Of a stretch of 13,935 nt of DNA, positions 7,970 to 13,935 are shown one piece after another. Within the stretch, counting starts at the first letter, position 1. Each line of letters begins with the position of its first letter. This stretch comes from Anaerolineae bacterium. GTDB lineage: Bacteria; Chloroflexota; Anaerolineae; 4572-78; J111. The stretch lies in the NCBI GenBank assembly GCA_020433835.1, contig JAGRBY010000130.1, positions 1-13,935 on the forward strand, given 5' to 3'. Under the pieces are notes generated by a model. The model was not told the DNA's origin, ran no database searches, and saw nothing but the letters and a program-made list of their open reading frames with translations. Both the position numbers and the translations under genes were made by a program.

Positions 7970-7976
7970 GGTAAAA

Positions 7977-8624
7977 ATGTCTAAATTATTAAAACAATTC
8001 GTTGTGGTATTTAGTGTCATGATTTTTGTCAGCACAATAACAGATCAAGTTTCTGCTAATGGTGCGCCCATAAAAATATTTCTTAATTACTTGCCAGAAA
8101 TCTCGAATTATGGGTCTACTGAGGCAACTGGTACCGCATTAGTAAGCATTGGTGAAGCTTGGGTAGAAATCACCGCTGAAGGGGTACCACAGCTAACTGG
8201 TGAACTTTATGAAGCTTGGTTAGTCGGTGCAGAAAATGAGGAAATGATTAGTTTAGGCAAATTTAATGCTAATCCTCAATCCCAAATTGATTATTTTGTA
8301 GAACTTGAGCAATTGCCTCAAATTGAGTACAGATTTCTTGTTATTACTGTAGAAGAAGACCCCGATCCGGGTCCCCAAGCGGATAGCAGAAAAACACTGG
8401 CAGGTTTCTTTCCAAATCCAGAGTTATTAATTGTTAGTGGAACTCCAACACCTACGTTACCGCCAGGCGTCACACCAACGCCAGGATCACCAGCTACATT
8501 ACCTGTGACTGGTAATGTGAACTTCGTGGGTAGTATTAGTAGCCTGTTATTTATTGTGGGTATATTGGGTTTGGGAATTGGCATTCTTACCAAAAAATCC
8601 AAACTTAAGAGAGGTTCTCAATGA
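7977..8624 (+). CDS. LPxTG surface protein with RskA-like domain
   Basis: Exported protein of 215 aa. Residues 1-27 form a signal peptide (KLLKQ then a hydrophobic core, cleavage likely after VSA). Residues about 50-153 resemble the extracytoplasmic domain of RskA-type anti-sigma factors, with GELYEAWLVG...ISLGKFN and a later ITVEEDPDPGPQADS segment. A Thr/Pro stalk (156-172) leads to LPVTG at 175-179, a hydrophobic segment (183-204) and the basic tail KKSKLKR. This is a complete sortase sorting signal, so the protein is probably linked to the cell wall or another surface acceptor. There is no cytoplasmic sigma-binding domain, so an anti-sigma role is unlikely. A perfect AAGGAGGT ribosome site precedes the ATG. 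The stop overlaps the flgF start (ATGA), coupling it to a rod gene. Its function is unknown; envelope passage or anchoring of the flagellum is a guess. Confidence 0.8.
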   Translation: MSKLLKQFVVVFSVMIFVSTITDQVSANGAPIKIFLNYLPEISNYGSTEATGTALVSIGEAWVEITAEGVPQLTGELYEAWLVGAENEEMISLGKFNANPQSQIDYFVELEQLPQIEYRFLVITVEEDPDPGPQADSRKTLAGFFPNPELLIVSGTPTPTLPPGVTPTPGSPATLPVTGNVNFVGSISSLLFIVGILGLGIGILTKKSKLKRGSQ

Positions 8625-9370
8625 TTCGTGGTTTATACACGTCGGCAGCAGGAATGCTAACAAACCTGCTGCGGCACGAAACAATCGTTCATAACTTATC
8701 TAACGTAAGAACTATTGGTTACAAAGCCGATAGAGCAACTGTAGAAGATTTTCCCTCACTTTTATTAACAGAAGTAAGAGGGGGTCGGACTAAATTCGAG
8801 ATTGGACAAGCCGGTACAGGAGTTTCATTAGCATCTCTCAAAACCGATTTTACCAGTGGTCCTCTTAAACTTACCGATAATCCTCTTGACTTTGCTATTG
8901 CTGATGAGGGTTTTTTTCGTATACAAACTCAAGAAGGAATTCGTTATACACGTGACGGTCGCTTTCACCGAGATATAGACGGTCGTTTAATTACCGCCAA
9001 TGGTTACTTAGTACTGGGTGAAAATGGCCCCATTAATTTGCCTGATGGTGCGTTAACTGTTACTCCCCAAGGGGAAGTATTTGTAAACAACGCACAAATT
9101 GACCGACTTACTTTGGCTCGATTTGATGATAAAGACAATATAATAAAAGATGGACAAACGACCTTTGCTGCTCGGGATGGGGATCCAGAACTCATGCAAT
9201 CTCAGGAAATACATATTTATCAAGGCTATCTTGAAGAGTCCAATCTTGACTCAGCTCAAGCGGTTACAGAGATGATGAGTGTTTTGCGTGCTTATCAAGC
9301 CAGCCAACGGTTAGTACAATTCCAAGATCAAATTAACGGTCAAGCAGTTAATGAAATAGGGAGAGTTTAA
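8621..9370 (+). CDS. flgF: Flagellar rod protein FlgF (FlhO-like)
   Basis: This is a flagellar basal-body rod protein of the FlgF/FlgG family, called FlhO in monoderms. The N-terminal rod motif reads HNLSNVRTIGYKADR (about residues 24-38), and the C-terminal helix (AQAVTEMMSVLRAYQASQRLVQFQDQING) is the family's coiled-coil end, with the conserved MxxxRAYQASQR pattern. The middle FFRIQT..RYTRDGRFHRDIDGRLITANGYLVLG segment is shared by rod and hook proteins. The length of 249 aa is normal. The ATG overlaps the stop of the LPxTG gene (ATGA), with AGAGAGG just upstream. Its own stop overlaps the next start (TAATG). I call it FlgF because it is shorter and more divergent than the following FlgG and comes first in the pair. 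Confidence 0.85.
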   Translation: MIRGLYTSAAGMLTNLLRHETIVHNLSNVRTIGYKADRATVEDFPSLLLTEVRGGRTKFEIGQAGTGVSLASLKTDFTSGPLKLTDNPLDFAIADEGFFRIQTQEGIRYTRDGRFHRDIDGRLITANGYLVLGENGPINLPDGALTVTPQGEVFVNNAQIDRLTLARFDDKDNIIKDGQTTFAARDGDPELMQSQEIHIYQGYLEESNLDSAQAVTEMMSVLRAYQASQRLVQFQDQINGQAVNEIGRV

Positions 9371-10152
9371 TGCCTTCAATTTCACTAACAAGTTTATTGC
9401 ATATTGCCCGTGCTGGGCTACGCTCACAGCAAACTAGCATCGATGTTGTAGCTAATAATTTTGCTAACATCAACACCATAGGATACAAACGTAGTCGAGC
9501 CGAGTTTCATGAGTTGCTCAACGAAAGGTTAGGGGTACCTCCGGAAGATAGCGGCCGTCTATCGGGACAGGCTGCCGGTGCAGTACTGGCTGATAATCAG
9601 CGTATATTTAACCAAGGATTAATTCAGCAAAGCGACAACGCGTGGGATTTAGCAATTGAAGGTGAAGGATTTTTTCAGCTACAGATGCCTGATGGCTCTA
9701 CTGCTTATACACGAGATGGCTCGTTCAGACTGGATGGCGAAGGACAATTAACCAATATAAATGGCTATTTCTTCCTGCCTAATATTACGCTTCCTCCTGA
9801 TACTGAGCAAACACTTATCAACTCCGATGGAACAGTTATGATTCAACGTCGAGGCGAAACAGAGCCTGAGACTATTGCTACAATCTCGTTAGCTCGTTTT
9901 GTCAATAATTCTGGTTTGGAAAAAATTGGAGAGAATCTATTTAAACCTACAGATGCTTCTGGTCAACCCCAATTGGTTCAACCAGGTACTCAAGGATACG
10001 GGCAAATAGTGAGCCATGCCCTTGAAGCCTCAAACGTAGAATTGAGTAATGAGGTGGTTGATCTTATTAGTGCACAGCGAGCTTACTCACTAATGGCAAG
10101 GGCTGTGGAAACATCTGATGAAATGTTAAGCTTAGCTAACCAACTGCGATAG
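9370..10152 (+). CDS. flgG: Flagellar distal rod protein FlgG (FlhP-like)
   Basis: This is the distal-rod protein of the flagellar axis. The family signature ANNFANINTIGYKRSRAEF lies at residues 28-46, close to the FlgG consensus ANNLANVNTTGFKRSRAEF. The middle holds EGEGFFQLQMPDGSTAYTRDGSFRLDGEGQL, and the C-terminus has LEASNVELSNEVVDLISAQRAYSLMARAVETSDEML, the standard FlgG ending. The length of 260 aa is typical. The start overlaps the flgF stop by one base, with GGGAGAG upstream. In diderm bacteria flgA, flgH and flgI often follow flgG; here flgM follows after 115 nt, as expected if no P or L ring is built. Confidence 0.93.
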   Translation: MPSISLTSLLHIARAGLRSQQTSIDVVANNFANINTIGYKRSRAEFHELLNERLGVPPEDSGRLSGQAAGAVLADNQRIFNQGLIQQSDNAWDLAIEGEGFFQLQMPDGSTAYTRDGSFRLDGEGQLTNINGYFFLPNITLPPDTEQTLINSDGTVMIQRRGETEPETIATISLARFVNNSGLEKIGENLFKPTDASGQPQLVQPGTQGYGQIVSHALEASNVELSNEVVDLISAQRAYSLMARAVETSDEMLSLANQLR

Positions 10153-10191
10153 TTTTACTTGGATTAATATATTAAAATGCTTCGGTCAACC

Positions 10192-10219
10192 CTAAAGACT
10201 TTTAGAGATTTGTCGATAA
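10192..10219 (+). promoter_or_regulatory. Sigma-28 (FliA) promoter of flgMNKL
   Basis: CTAAAGACT (10192-10200) and GTCGATAA (10212-10219) are separated by 11 nt, so TAAA and the -10 octamer are 15 nt apart. This matches the sigma-28 consensus (TAAAG... , 11 nt, GCCGATAA), with one mismatch in the -10 element. It sits in the only substantial gap before flgM, and its cognate sigma factor is encoded in the same window. Transcription is expected to start near 10226, giving a leader of roughly 40 nt. It is likely to drive flgM, flgN, flgK and flgL. Confidence 0.85.
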
Positions 10220-10267
10220 TCTTAATAGAAAATTACTCTTACGGGTCAAGGCTAGAGAGGTACAATT

Positions 10268-10558
10268 ATGATTGATAAAATTCAGTCTAATCCGTTGGCC
10301 GGTTATACAAATAGTATCAACCAGGTGAGCAAAAACCAATTAAGTGTTTCCGACGAATCTAATCGTATTGGCAATAAGTCAGCCGAAGTAAAACTATCAA
10401 ACGATGCATTGATCTTACAACGTGGTATTCAGGCAGTTAAAGAGACCCCCGACGTTCGCCCTAATGTGGTAAAAGCGATTCAACAACAATTAGAAGCTGG
10501 AACCTACCAGGTAGATGTAGGAGCGTTGACTGAAAAATTGCTCCCCTTCATGAAGTGA
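10268..10558 (+). CDS. flgM: Anti-sigma-28 factor FlgM
   Basis: FlgM binds sigma-28 and is exported through the completed hook-basal body, which releases late gene expression. The 96-aa length fits the family. The disordered, polar N-terminus leads to the conserved C-terminal sigma-binding part: VKLSNDALILQRGIQAV (about residues 41-57), PDVRPNVVKAIQQQLEAGTYQVDVGALTEKLL (61-92). AGAGAGG lies seven bases before the ATG. It is the first gene after the sigma-28 promoter, which predicts an autoregulatory loop in which FliA drives its own inhibitor. flgN begins 7 nt after the stop. Confidence 0.93.
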   Translation: MIDKIQSNPLAGYTNSINQVSKNQLSVSDESNRIGNKSAEVKLSNDALILQRGIQAVKETPDVRPNVVKAIQQQLEAGTYQVDVGALTEKLLPFMK

Positions 10559-10565
10559 GATATAG

Positions 10566-11099
10566 ATGACAACACCTAATAATAATGTAGAAGAGTTGTA
10601 TAGAGTGCTTTCGGAGCAAATCCAAACTTACCATCAATTGGTTGAATTAGCCTACCAAGAACGCATTGCGTTAGAAGCTGAAGATTTCTCTCGATTAGCA
10701 GATATTACCCAGTTTAAAGAAGGTGTTGTAAAAACCGCTGCCCAATGGGATGATGCTCGTACGAAAATTACAATTCATCTTGCTGACCAGCTAAAAATCT
10801 CTAATACCACTTCCTTGCTGGATATTATTACCCAACTTGATAAGGCTGATTTATCAGTAGGGCAGGAAGTAAAAGACCAGTTAAATGAAATACGCCAGGA
10901 GTTTGCAAATCTAATGCAACAATTGCTGCTTTTATACAGTGGTAATCGGATACTTCTTGAAGCGGGATTGGTTCGTATTAATGCAACATTCGATTACATT
11001 AGTTCAGCAGCCCTATCTGGTGGTGGACACTATACCTCCAAAGGTCGTAGTCAGGTTGCATTTCAAGCTGCTGGCAATATGTTAAACTGGAAAGCCTAA
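10566..11099 (+). CDS. flgN: FlgK/FlgL export chaperone FlgN
   Basis: FlgN is a small cytoplasmic helical protein that carries the junction proteins FlgK and FlgL to the FlhA export gate. The 177 aa are almost entirely predicted helix, with the family features LYRVLSEQIQTYHQLVELAYQERIALEAEDFSRLADITQFKE near the N-terminus and a Gly-rich G-H-Y...G segment (153-160) near the C-terminus. Sequence conservation in this family is low, so the call also rests on position: directly after flgM and before its two clients flgK and flgL. The length is slightly above the common 140-165 aa. Confidence 0.88.
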   Translation: MTTPNNNVEELYRVLSEQIQTYHQLVELAYQERIALEAEDFSRLADITQFKEGVVKTAAQWDDARTKITIHLADQLKISNTTSLLDIITQLDKADLSVGQEVKDQLNEIRQEFANLMQQLLLLYSGNRILLEAGLVRINATFDYISSAALSGGGHYTSKGRSQVAFQAAGNMLNWKA

Positions 11100-11204
11100 T
11101 TTTATTAGAGGTTAAGATTTTTCAATACAGAGTGTTGGGAATTTCTAATCCAAAGCCTGCTACCTATATATTTCAAACAAGAAAAAATAAGTGGAGATTC
11201 TAAG

Positions 11205-12665
11205 ATGCTCTCGTCTTTTGGCAGCCTAAATACCGCACTCACCACCTTGCATGCTATGCAAAAGTCTATTCAAACGAGTAGCCATAATGTGGCTAACGCT
11301 TCTACCCCGGGTTACTCTAGGCAGCAAGCCACTCTAGTTACTGGTACACCCTACACTGTTCCATCTAGTAATCGTTATCATACCTTTGGTCAAATAGGAA
11401 CTGGGGTGAATGTAGAAAAGATGCAACGCTTTCGCTCTGCGTTTTTGGATAGCCAGATTCGCAATGAAACATTGCGTAAAGAAGGATGGGCGGTGCGTCA
11501 AAATGCGCTACAACAAATAGAGGTTTCTTTTAATGAACCTTCCGACACGGGGATTAACAGTCGTCTTAGTTCCTTTTGGTCAGCTTGGAATAACTTGGCT
11601 ACGACTCCTGATAGCGCAGCTACACGTGGTACCGTGGTCGAGTCTGCGGCCGACCTAACGGCTGCCTTACGGGATACTTATCGACAACTTCAAGATTTTC
11701 AAACTGAGTTGGATGATCAGGTGGCAATACAAGTTCAGAGTATCAACGACTTGGCTAACCGGATTGCTGACCTCAATTCTACTATTCGTGATGTTCAAGG
11801 GTTAGGTCAGCAACCTAATGATTTGCGCGATGAGCGTGATCTGCTCCTTACGGAATTGGCTGGGTACATTAATATTGACGCGCATGAAGGTGAAAATGGC
11901 TCGGTAATGGTCAGCTTAGGTGGTAAGTTACTAGTCATGGATCACATAGCTTCTGAACTAGCCGTAGAGCCAGATGCCGGTAACGGTACTTTAAATCGAA
12001 TTATTTGGGCAGACACAGGGGCAGTTGTTCAAGTCGCTAGCGTTTCGTTGGAGGGTGGCCTTTCAAATCTCGCGCCTGATCGGTTAGGTGGAAAATTGGG
12101 AGGAACACTAATCGCCCGTGACCTTATCTTGCCTGATAAAATGGACGCTTTGGACGATATAGCCGATGCATTAATTAGTTCTGTTAATAACTTGCATCAA
12201 ACAAGTTATGGATTGGATGGTTCCACAGGATGGGATTTTTTTACTGGAACTGGTGCAAGGGATATTGATGTAAGTAGTGATATCAAAGCTGACCATAATC
12301 GTATTGCGGCTTCGGCTTCGGCCGGAGGTGTACCTGGTGACGGTGCAATGGCTCTAGAAATTTCTCGGCTAGAAAATGCTTCTCTTCTTAATAATGGTAC
12401 AACTACTATTGTCGATTACTATCGGGCAGATATGGCTAAATTAGGACAAGAAGCACAGCAAGCCAACGTAATGTTTACCAATCAGGAATTGTTAGTTCAA
12501 CATCTAGAAAACCGGCAAGAAGAAATTGCCGGAGTTTCACTTGATGAAGAAACTGTTAACTTACTTCAATATCAACGTACTTATCAGGCTGCTGCTCGTG
12601 TAATGACTGTAGTTGATGAAATGCTAGATAAAGTTATAAACGGTATGGGTCTGGTAGGACGCTAA
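11205..12665 (+). CDS. flgK: Hook-filament junction protein 1, FlgK (HAP1)
   Basis: FlgK is the first junction protein between hook and filament. The N-terminal axial motif is SSHNVANASTPGYSRQQ (about residues 25-41). A long coiled-coil region follows (about 140-225), then a variable central domain. The C-terminal axial segment SLDEETVNLLQYQRTYQAAARVMTVVDEMLDKVI closes the chain. The 486-aa length is within the usual range. GGAG is eight bases before the ATG. The 105-nt gap after flgN (11100-11204) shows no sigma-28 promoter with correct spacing, so the gene is probably read from the flgM promoter. FlgN, two genes upstream of flgL, is its export chaperone. Confidence 0.95.
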   Translation: MLSSFGSLNTALTTLHAMQKSIQTSSHNVANASTPGYSRQQATLVTGTPYTVPSSNRYHTFGQIGTGVNVEKMQRFRSAFLDSQIRNETLRKEGWAVRQNALQQIEVSFNEPSDTGINSRLSSFWSAWNNLATTPDSAATRGTVVESAADLTAALRDTYRQLQDFQTELDDQVAIQVQSINDLANRIADLNSTIRDVQGLGQQPNDLRDERDLLLTELAGYINIDAHEGENGSVMVSLGGKLLVMDHIASELAVEPDAGNGTLNRIIWADTGAVVQVASVSLEGGLSNLAPDRLGGKLGGTLIARDLILPDKMDALDDIADALISSVNNLHQTSYGLDGSTGWDFFTGTGARDIDVSSDIKADHNRIAASASAGGVPGDGAMALEISRLENASLLNNGTTTIVDYYRADMAKLGQEAQQANVMFTNQELLVQHLENRQEEIAGVSLDEETVNLLQYQRTYQAAARVMTVVDEMLDKVINGMGLVGR

Positions 12666-12679
12666 ACCAGGAATAGATA

Positions 12680-13576
12680 ATGCGCGTTACACAACAATTA
12701 CTTAATCAATCAGCTCTTAATGGTATGCAAAATAACTTGCGACGGGTCAAAACACTTCAAGAACAGGCTGCAACTTCTAAAAAAGTAAATCGCCCTGAAG
12801 ATGACCCATTTGCTGTGGAACAGACACTAGGCTTTCGTAGTCGTATTAAGGCTAGCGAAACAGCTCGTAAAAATATTGCTATGAGCCAAGATTGGCTTGA
12901 TGCTACTGATAAAGCATTAGGTGACATATCTGATTTGTTGACACGAACTCGCTCATTAGCCTTAAAGGGAGCCAGTGATACTTTAGGGCCAGATGAGAGG
13001 CAAGCCTTGGCCACCGAGGTCGACGGAATTATAGAACAGGCTATTGCTATTGGTAATACTCGTCATGGCGATCATTACCTGTTTGCTGGATTTCAAGTTG
13101 ATACTCAACCTTTTAGTCGTAATCCAGCTACAGGATCTGTTACTTCTACCACTTATAACGGCGACAACGGACAAATAATACGCGAAGTGGAACCGGGCAC
13201 GGATATGGTTATTAATACGCCAGGCGATACCCTGTTCACAAATGTTTTTAACACCTTTATTAATCTACGTAATACACTGCAGGCCAGCCCCTTCGTTACC
13301 AGTGATGTTGCCTCGGTTGCCACAGATTTAGAAGATAAACTTGATAATGTGCTTGATGTTCAAGCAGCTACTGGTACTAAAATTCGTCGTTTAGAAGCCT
13401 CTGCTGATCGAATGGAAGCCTCAGAGGTCGGGATGAGAGAACTCTTATCAGATGCTGAAGATACAGATTTGGCCGAAGTAGCTAGCCAGCTAAGTCAACA
13501 ACAGTTTGTGTATCAAACTGCTTTGGCTGTCAATGGACAAATTTTGAGAACTTCATTATTAGATTATTTGAGGTAG
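12680..13576 (+). CDS. flgL: Hook-filament junction protein 3, FlgL (HAP3)
   Basis: FlgL is the second junction protein and connects FlgK to the flagellin filament. It belongs to the flagellin superfamily: the N-terminal helix region MRVTQQLLNQSALNGMQNNL...RPEDDPFAVEQTLGFRSRI and the C-terminal helix DTDLAEVASQLSQQQFVYQTALAVNGQILRTSLLDYLR are both characteristic. The HGDHYLFAGFQVDTQPF segment (about residues 128-144) matches the FlgL YLFAG.......PF signature and separates it from true flagellins. The length of 298 aa is typical. The ATG is 14 nt after flgK, with an AGGAA ribosome site. It is the last gene before a 243-nt gap with a possible terminator. Confidence 0.94.
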   Translation: MRVTQQLLNQSALNGMQNNLRRVKTLQEQAATSKKVNRPEDDPFAVEQTLGFRSRIKASETARKNIAMSQDWLDATDKALGDISDLLTRTRSLALKGASDTLGPDERQALATEVDGIIEQAIAIGNTRHGDHYLFAGFQVDTQPFSRNPATGSVTSTTYNGDNGQIIREVEPGTDMVINTPGDTLFTNVFNTFINLRNTLQASPFVTSDVASVATDLEDKLDNVLDVQAATGTKIRRLEASADRMEASEVGMRELLSDAEDTDLAEVASQLSQQQFVYQTALAVNGQILRTSLLDYLR

Positions 13577-13635
13577 ATAAGTACTTTACGCTTTCAAAAA
13601 AATAAAATAATCAATCTTCTTACGTTGTATTTATA

Positions 13636-13703
13636 GGCGAATGGACAAATAGAAAAGGGACCCAAGGCCATTATATTCTATCTGTTCACTCGCCATTCTT
13701 TTT
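13636..13703 (+). terminator. Long stem-loop, possible flgL terminator
   Basis: The arms 13636-13654 (GGCGAATGGACAAATAGAA) and 13676-13694 (TTCTATCTGTTCACTCGCC) are complementary at 16 of 19 positions plus one G-U pair, around a 21-nt loop. A short T run (CTTTTT, 13698-13703) follows. The position, about 60 nt after the flgL stop, suits an intrinsic terminator, but the two A-C mismatches, long loop and four-base gap before the T run make this a weak example. It could also be a small inverted-repeat element. Confidence 0.5.
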
Positions 13704-13748
13704 ATATTAGCACCTGCATTTACGTTTTATTTACTTAACCTTAGCTTT

Positions 13749-13763
13749 AAAAAAAAAAAAAAA
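13749..13763 (+). repeat. A15 homopolymer tract upstream of fliW
   Basis: Fifteen consecutive A residues lie about 57 nt upstream of the fliW start. A TATGAT hexamer (13774-13779, 5 of 6 against TATAAT) follows ten bases later, with no recognisable -35 at normal spacing. The tract occupies the -35 and UP-element area, so it may aid a fliW promoter, and runs of this length are prone to slippage and to sequencing error. Confidence 0.45.
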
Positions 13764-13819
13764 GCCAATTCTGTATGATAGAGTTACTATAGAGTTTTTA
13801 TAAAGAGGCAAGTAATTAT

Positions 13820-13935
13820 ATGACAAAGCAACCAGAGAAAACCGAAGTTTTTGAACAAAGCTTTAATGTTCATTTTCCTGAAGGATTAATTGGGTTGGAA
13901 GAATGGCAACATTTTACTTTTATTAGTCGTCCTAC
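13820..13935 (+). CDS. fliW: Flagellar assembly factor FliW, 5' part
   Basis: Only the first 38 codons are in the window. The segment FNVHFPEGLIGLEEWQHFTFIS matches the conserved FliW start (F.F..GLPGFE....F.L), which in the family is part of a small beta-barrel that binds flagellin and CsrA. AAGAGG lies 11 bases before the ATG, and the frame is open to the right edge. FliW usually precedes csrA and follows flgL in monoderm flagellar clusters, so the position fits. Functionally it releases or sequesters CsrA according to the level of unexported flagellin. The partial length limits certainty. Confidence 0.85.
   Translation, partial: MTKQPEKTEVFEQSFNVHFPEGLIGLEEWQHFTFISRP

Noticed and set aside
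7977..8624. Reading the LPxTG protein as an anti-sigma factor for FliA
   Set aside because: It has a signal peptide and no cytoplasmic sigma-binding segment, and FlgM is already present. Only the extracytoplasmic RskA-like domain is shared.
8706..8733. TAAGAACT, 12 nt, GCCGATAG inside flgF
   Set aside because: This encodes the conserved rod motif NVRTIGYKADR, has wrong spacing by one base and a poor -35, and no gene start lies close downstream.
10164..10175. 12-bp perfect palindrome TTAATATATTAA after flgG
   Set aside because: Composed only of A and T in AT-rich DNA. It has no T-rich tail and no operator-like partner, so chance is likely.
11143..11170. ACCTATAT before flgK as a sigma-28 or housekeeping -10
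   Set aside because: No TAAA or TTGACA-like element occurs at proper spacing. Read-through from the flgM promoter explains flgK expression.

Overview
The window is a continuous, single-strand (+) block of flagellar genes from a moderately AT-rich bacterium. Reading left to right it holds: fliR (3' part), flhB, flhA, flhF, flhG, a small two-helix membrane protein, fliA (sigma-28), a SwrB-like membrane protein, an LPxTG surface protein with an RskA-like domain, flgF (flhO-like), flgG (flhP-like), flgM, flgN, flgK, flgL, and the first 38 codons of fliW at the right edge. No minus-strand gene, RNA gene, CRISPR array or insertion sequence is supported.

The likely host is a monoderm motile bacterium, and Chloroflexota is my best guess. 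Three things point that way. There is a textbook LPxTG sorting signal. The protein carrying it has a Thr-Pro stalk (TPTPTLPPG..TPTPG) of a style common in Chloroflexota surface proteins. The flgF-flgG pair is followed directly by flgM, with no flgA, flgH or flgI for the P and L rings in between. The phylum is an inference; the monoderm reading is better supported.

Region 1 (1-5863) encodes export-gate proteins (FliR, FlhB, FlhA) and the SRP-type GTPase/ATPase pair FlhF-FlhG that sets flagellar position and number. The genes overlap or nearly touch (TAATG, TGATG, and a 32-nt flhF/flhG overlap), so they are probably translated from one mRNA. Region 2 (5875-7939) carries the unknown two-helix protein, sigma-28 and the SwrB-like protein, which starts inside fliA. 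Region 3 (7925-10152) begins with a good housekeeping-type promoter overlapping the end of the SwrB-like gene. It encodes the LPxTG protein, whose stop codon overlaps the start of flgF (ATGA), and then the two rod proteins. Region 4 (10192-13576) opens with a near-consensus sigma-28 promoter and encodes the anti-sigma factor FlgM, the chaperone FlgN and its clients, the hook-filament junction proteins FlgK and FlgL. Region 5 (13577-13935) has an inverted repeat that may terminate the flgL transcript, an A15 tract, and the start of fliW.

Regulatory logic: FliA is made from the early part of the block and is expected to drive the flgM-flgN-flgK-flgL unit. FlgM holds FliA back until the hook-basal body is finished and FlgM is exported. 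FliW, at the edge, is the usual flagellin-level sensor acting on CsrA. The least ordinary parts are the SwrB-like gene, which seems to contain a recombinase-type helical domain without a catalytic domain, and the sortase-type surface protein translationally coupled to a rod gene.
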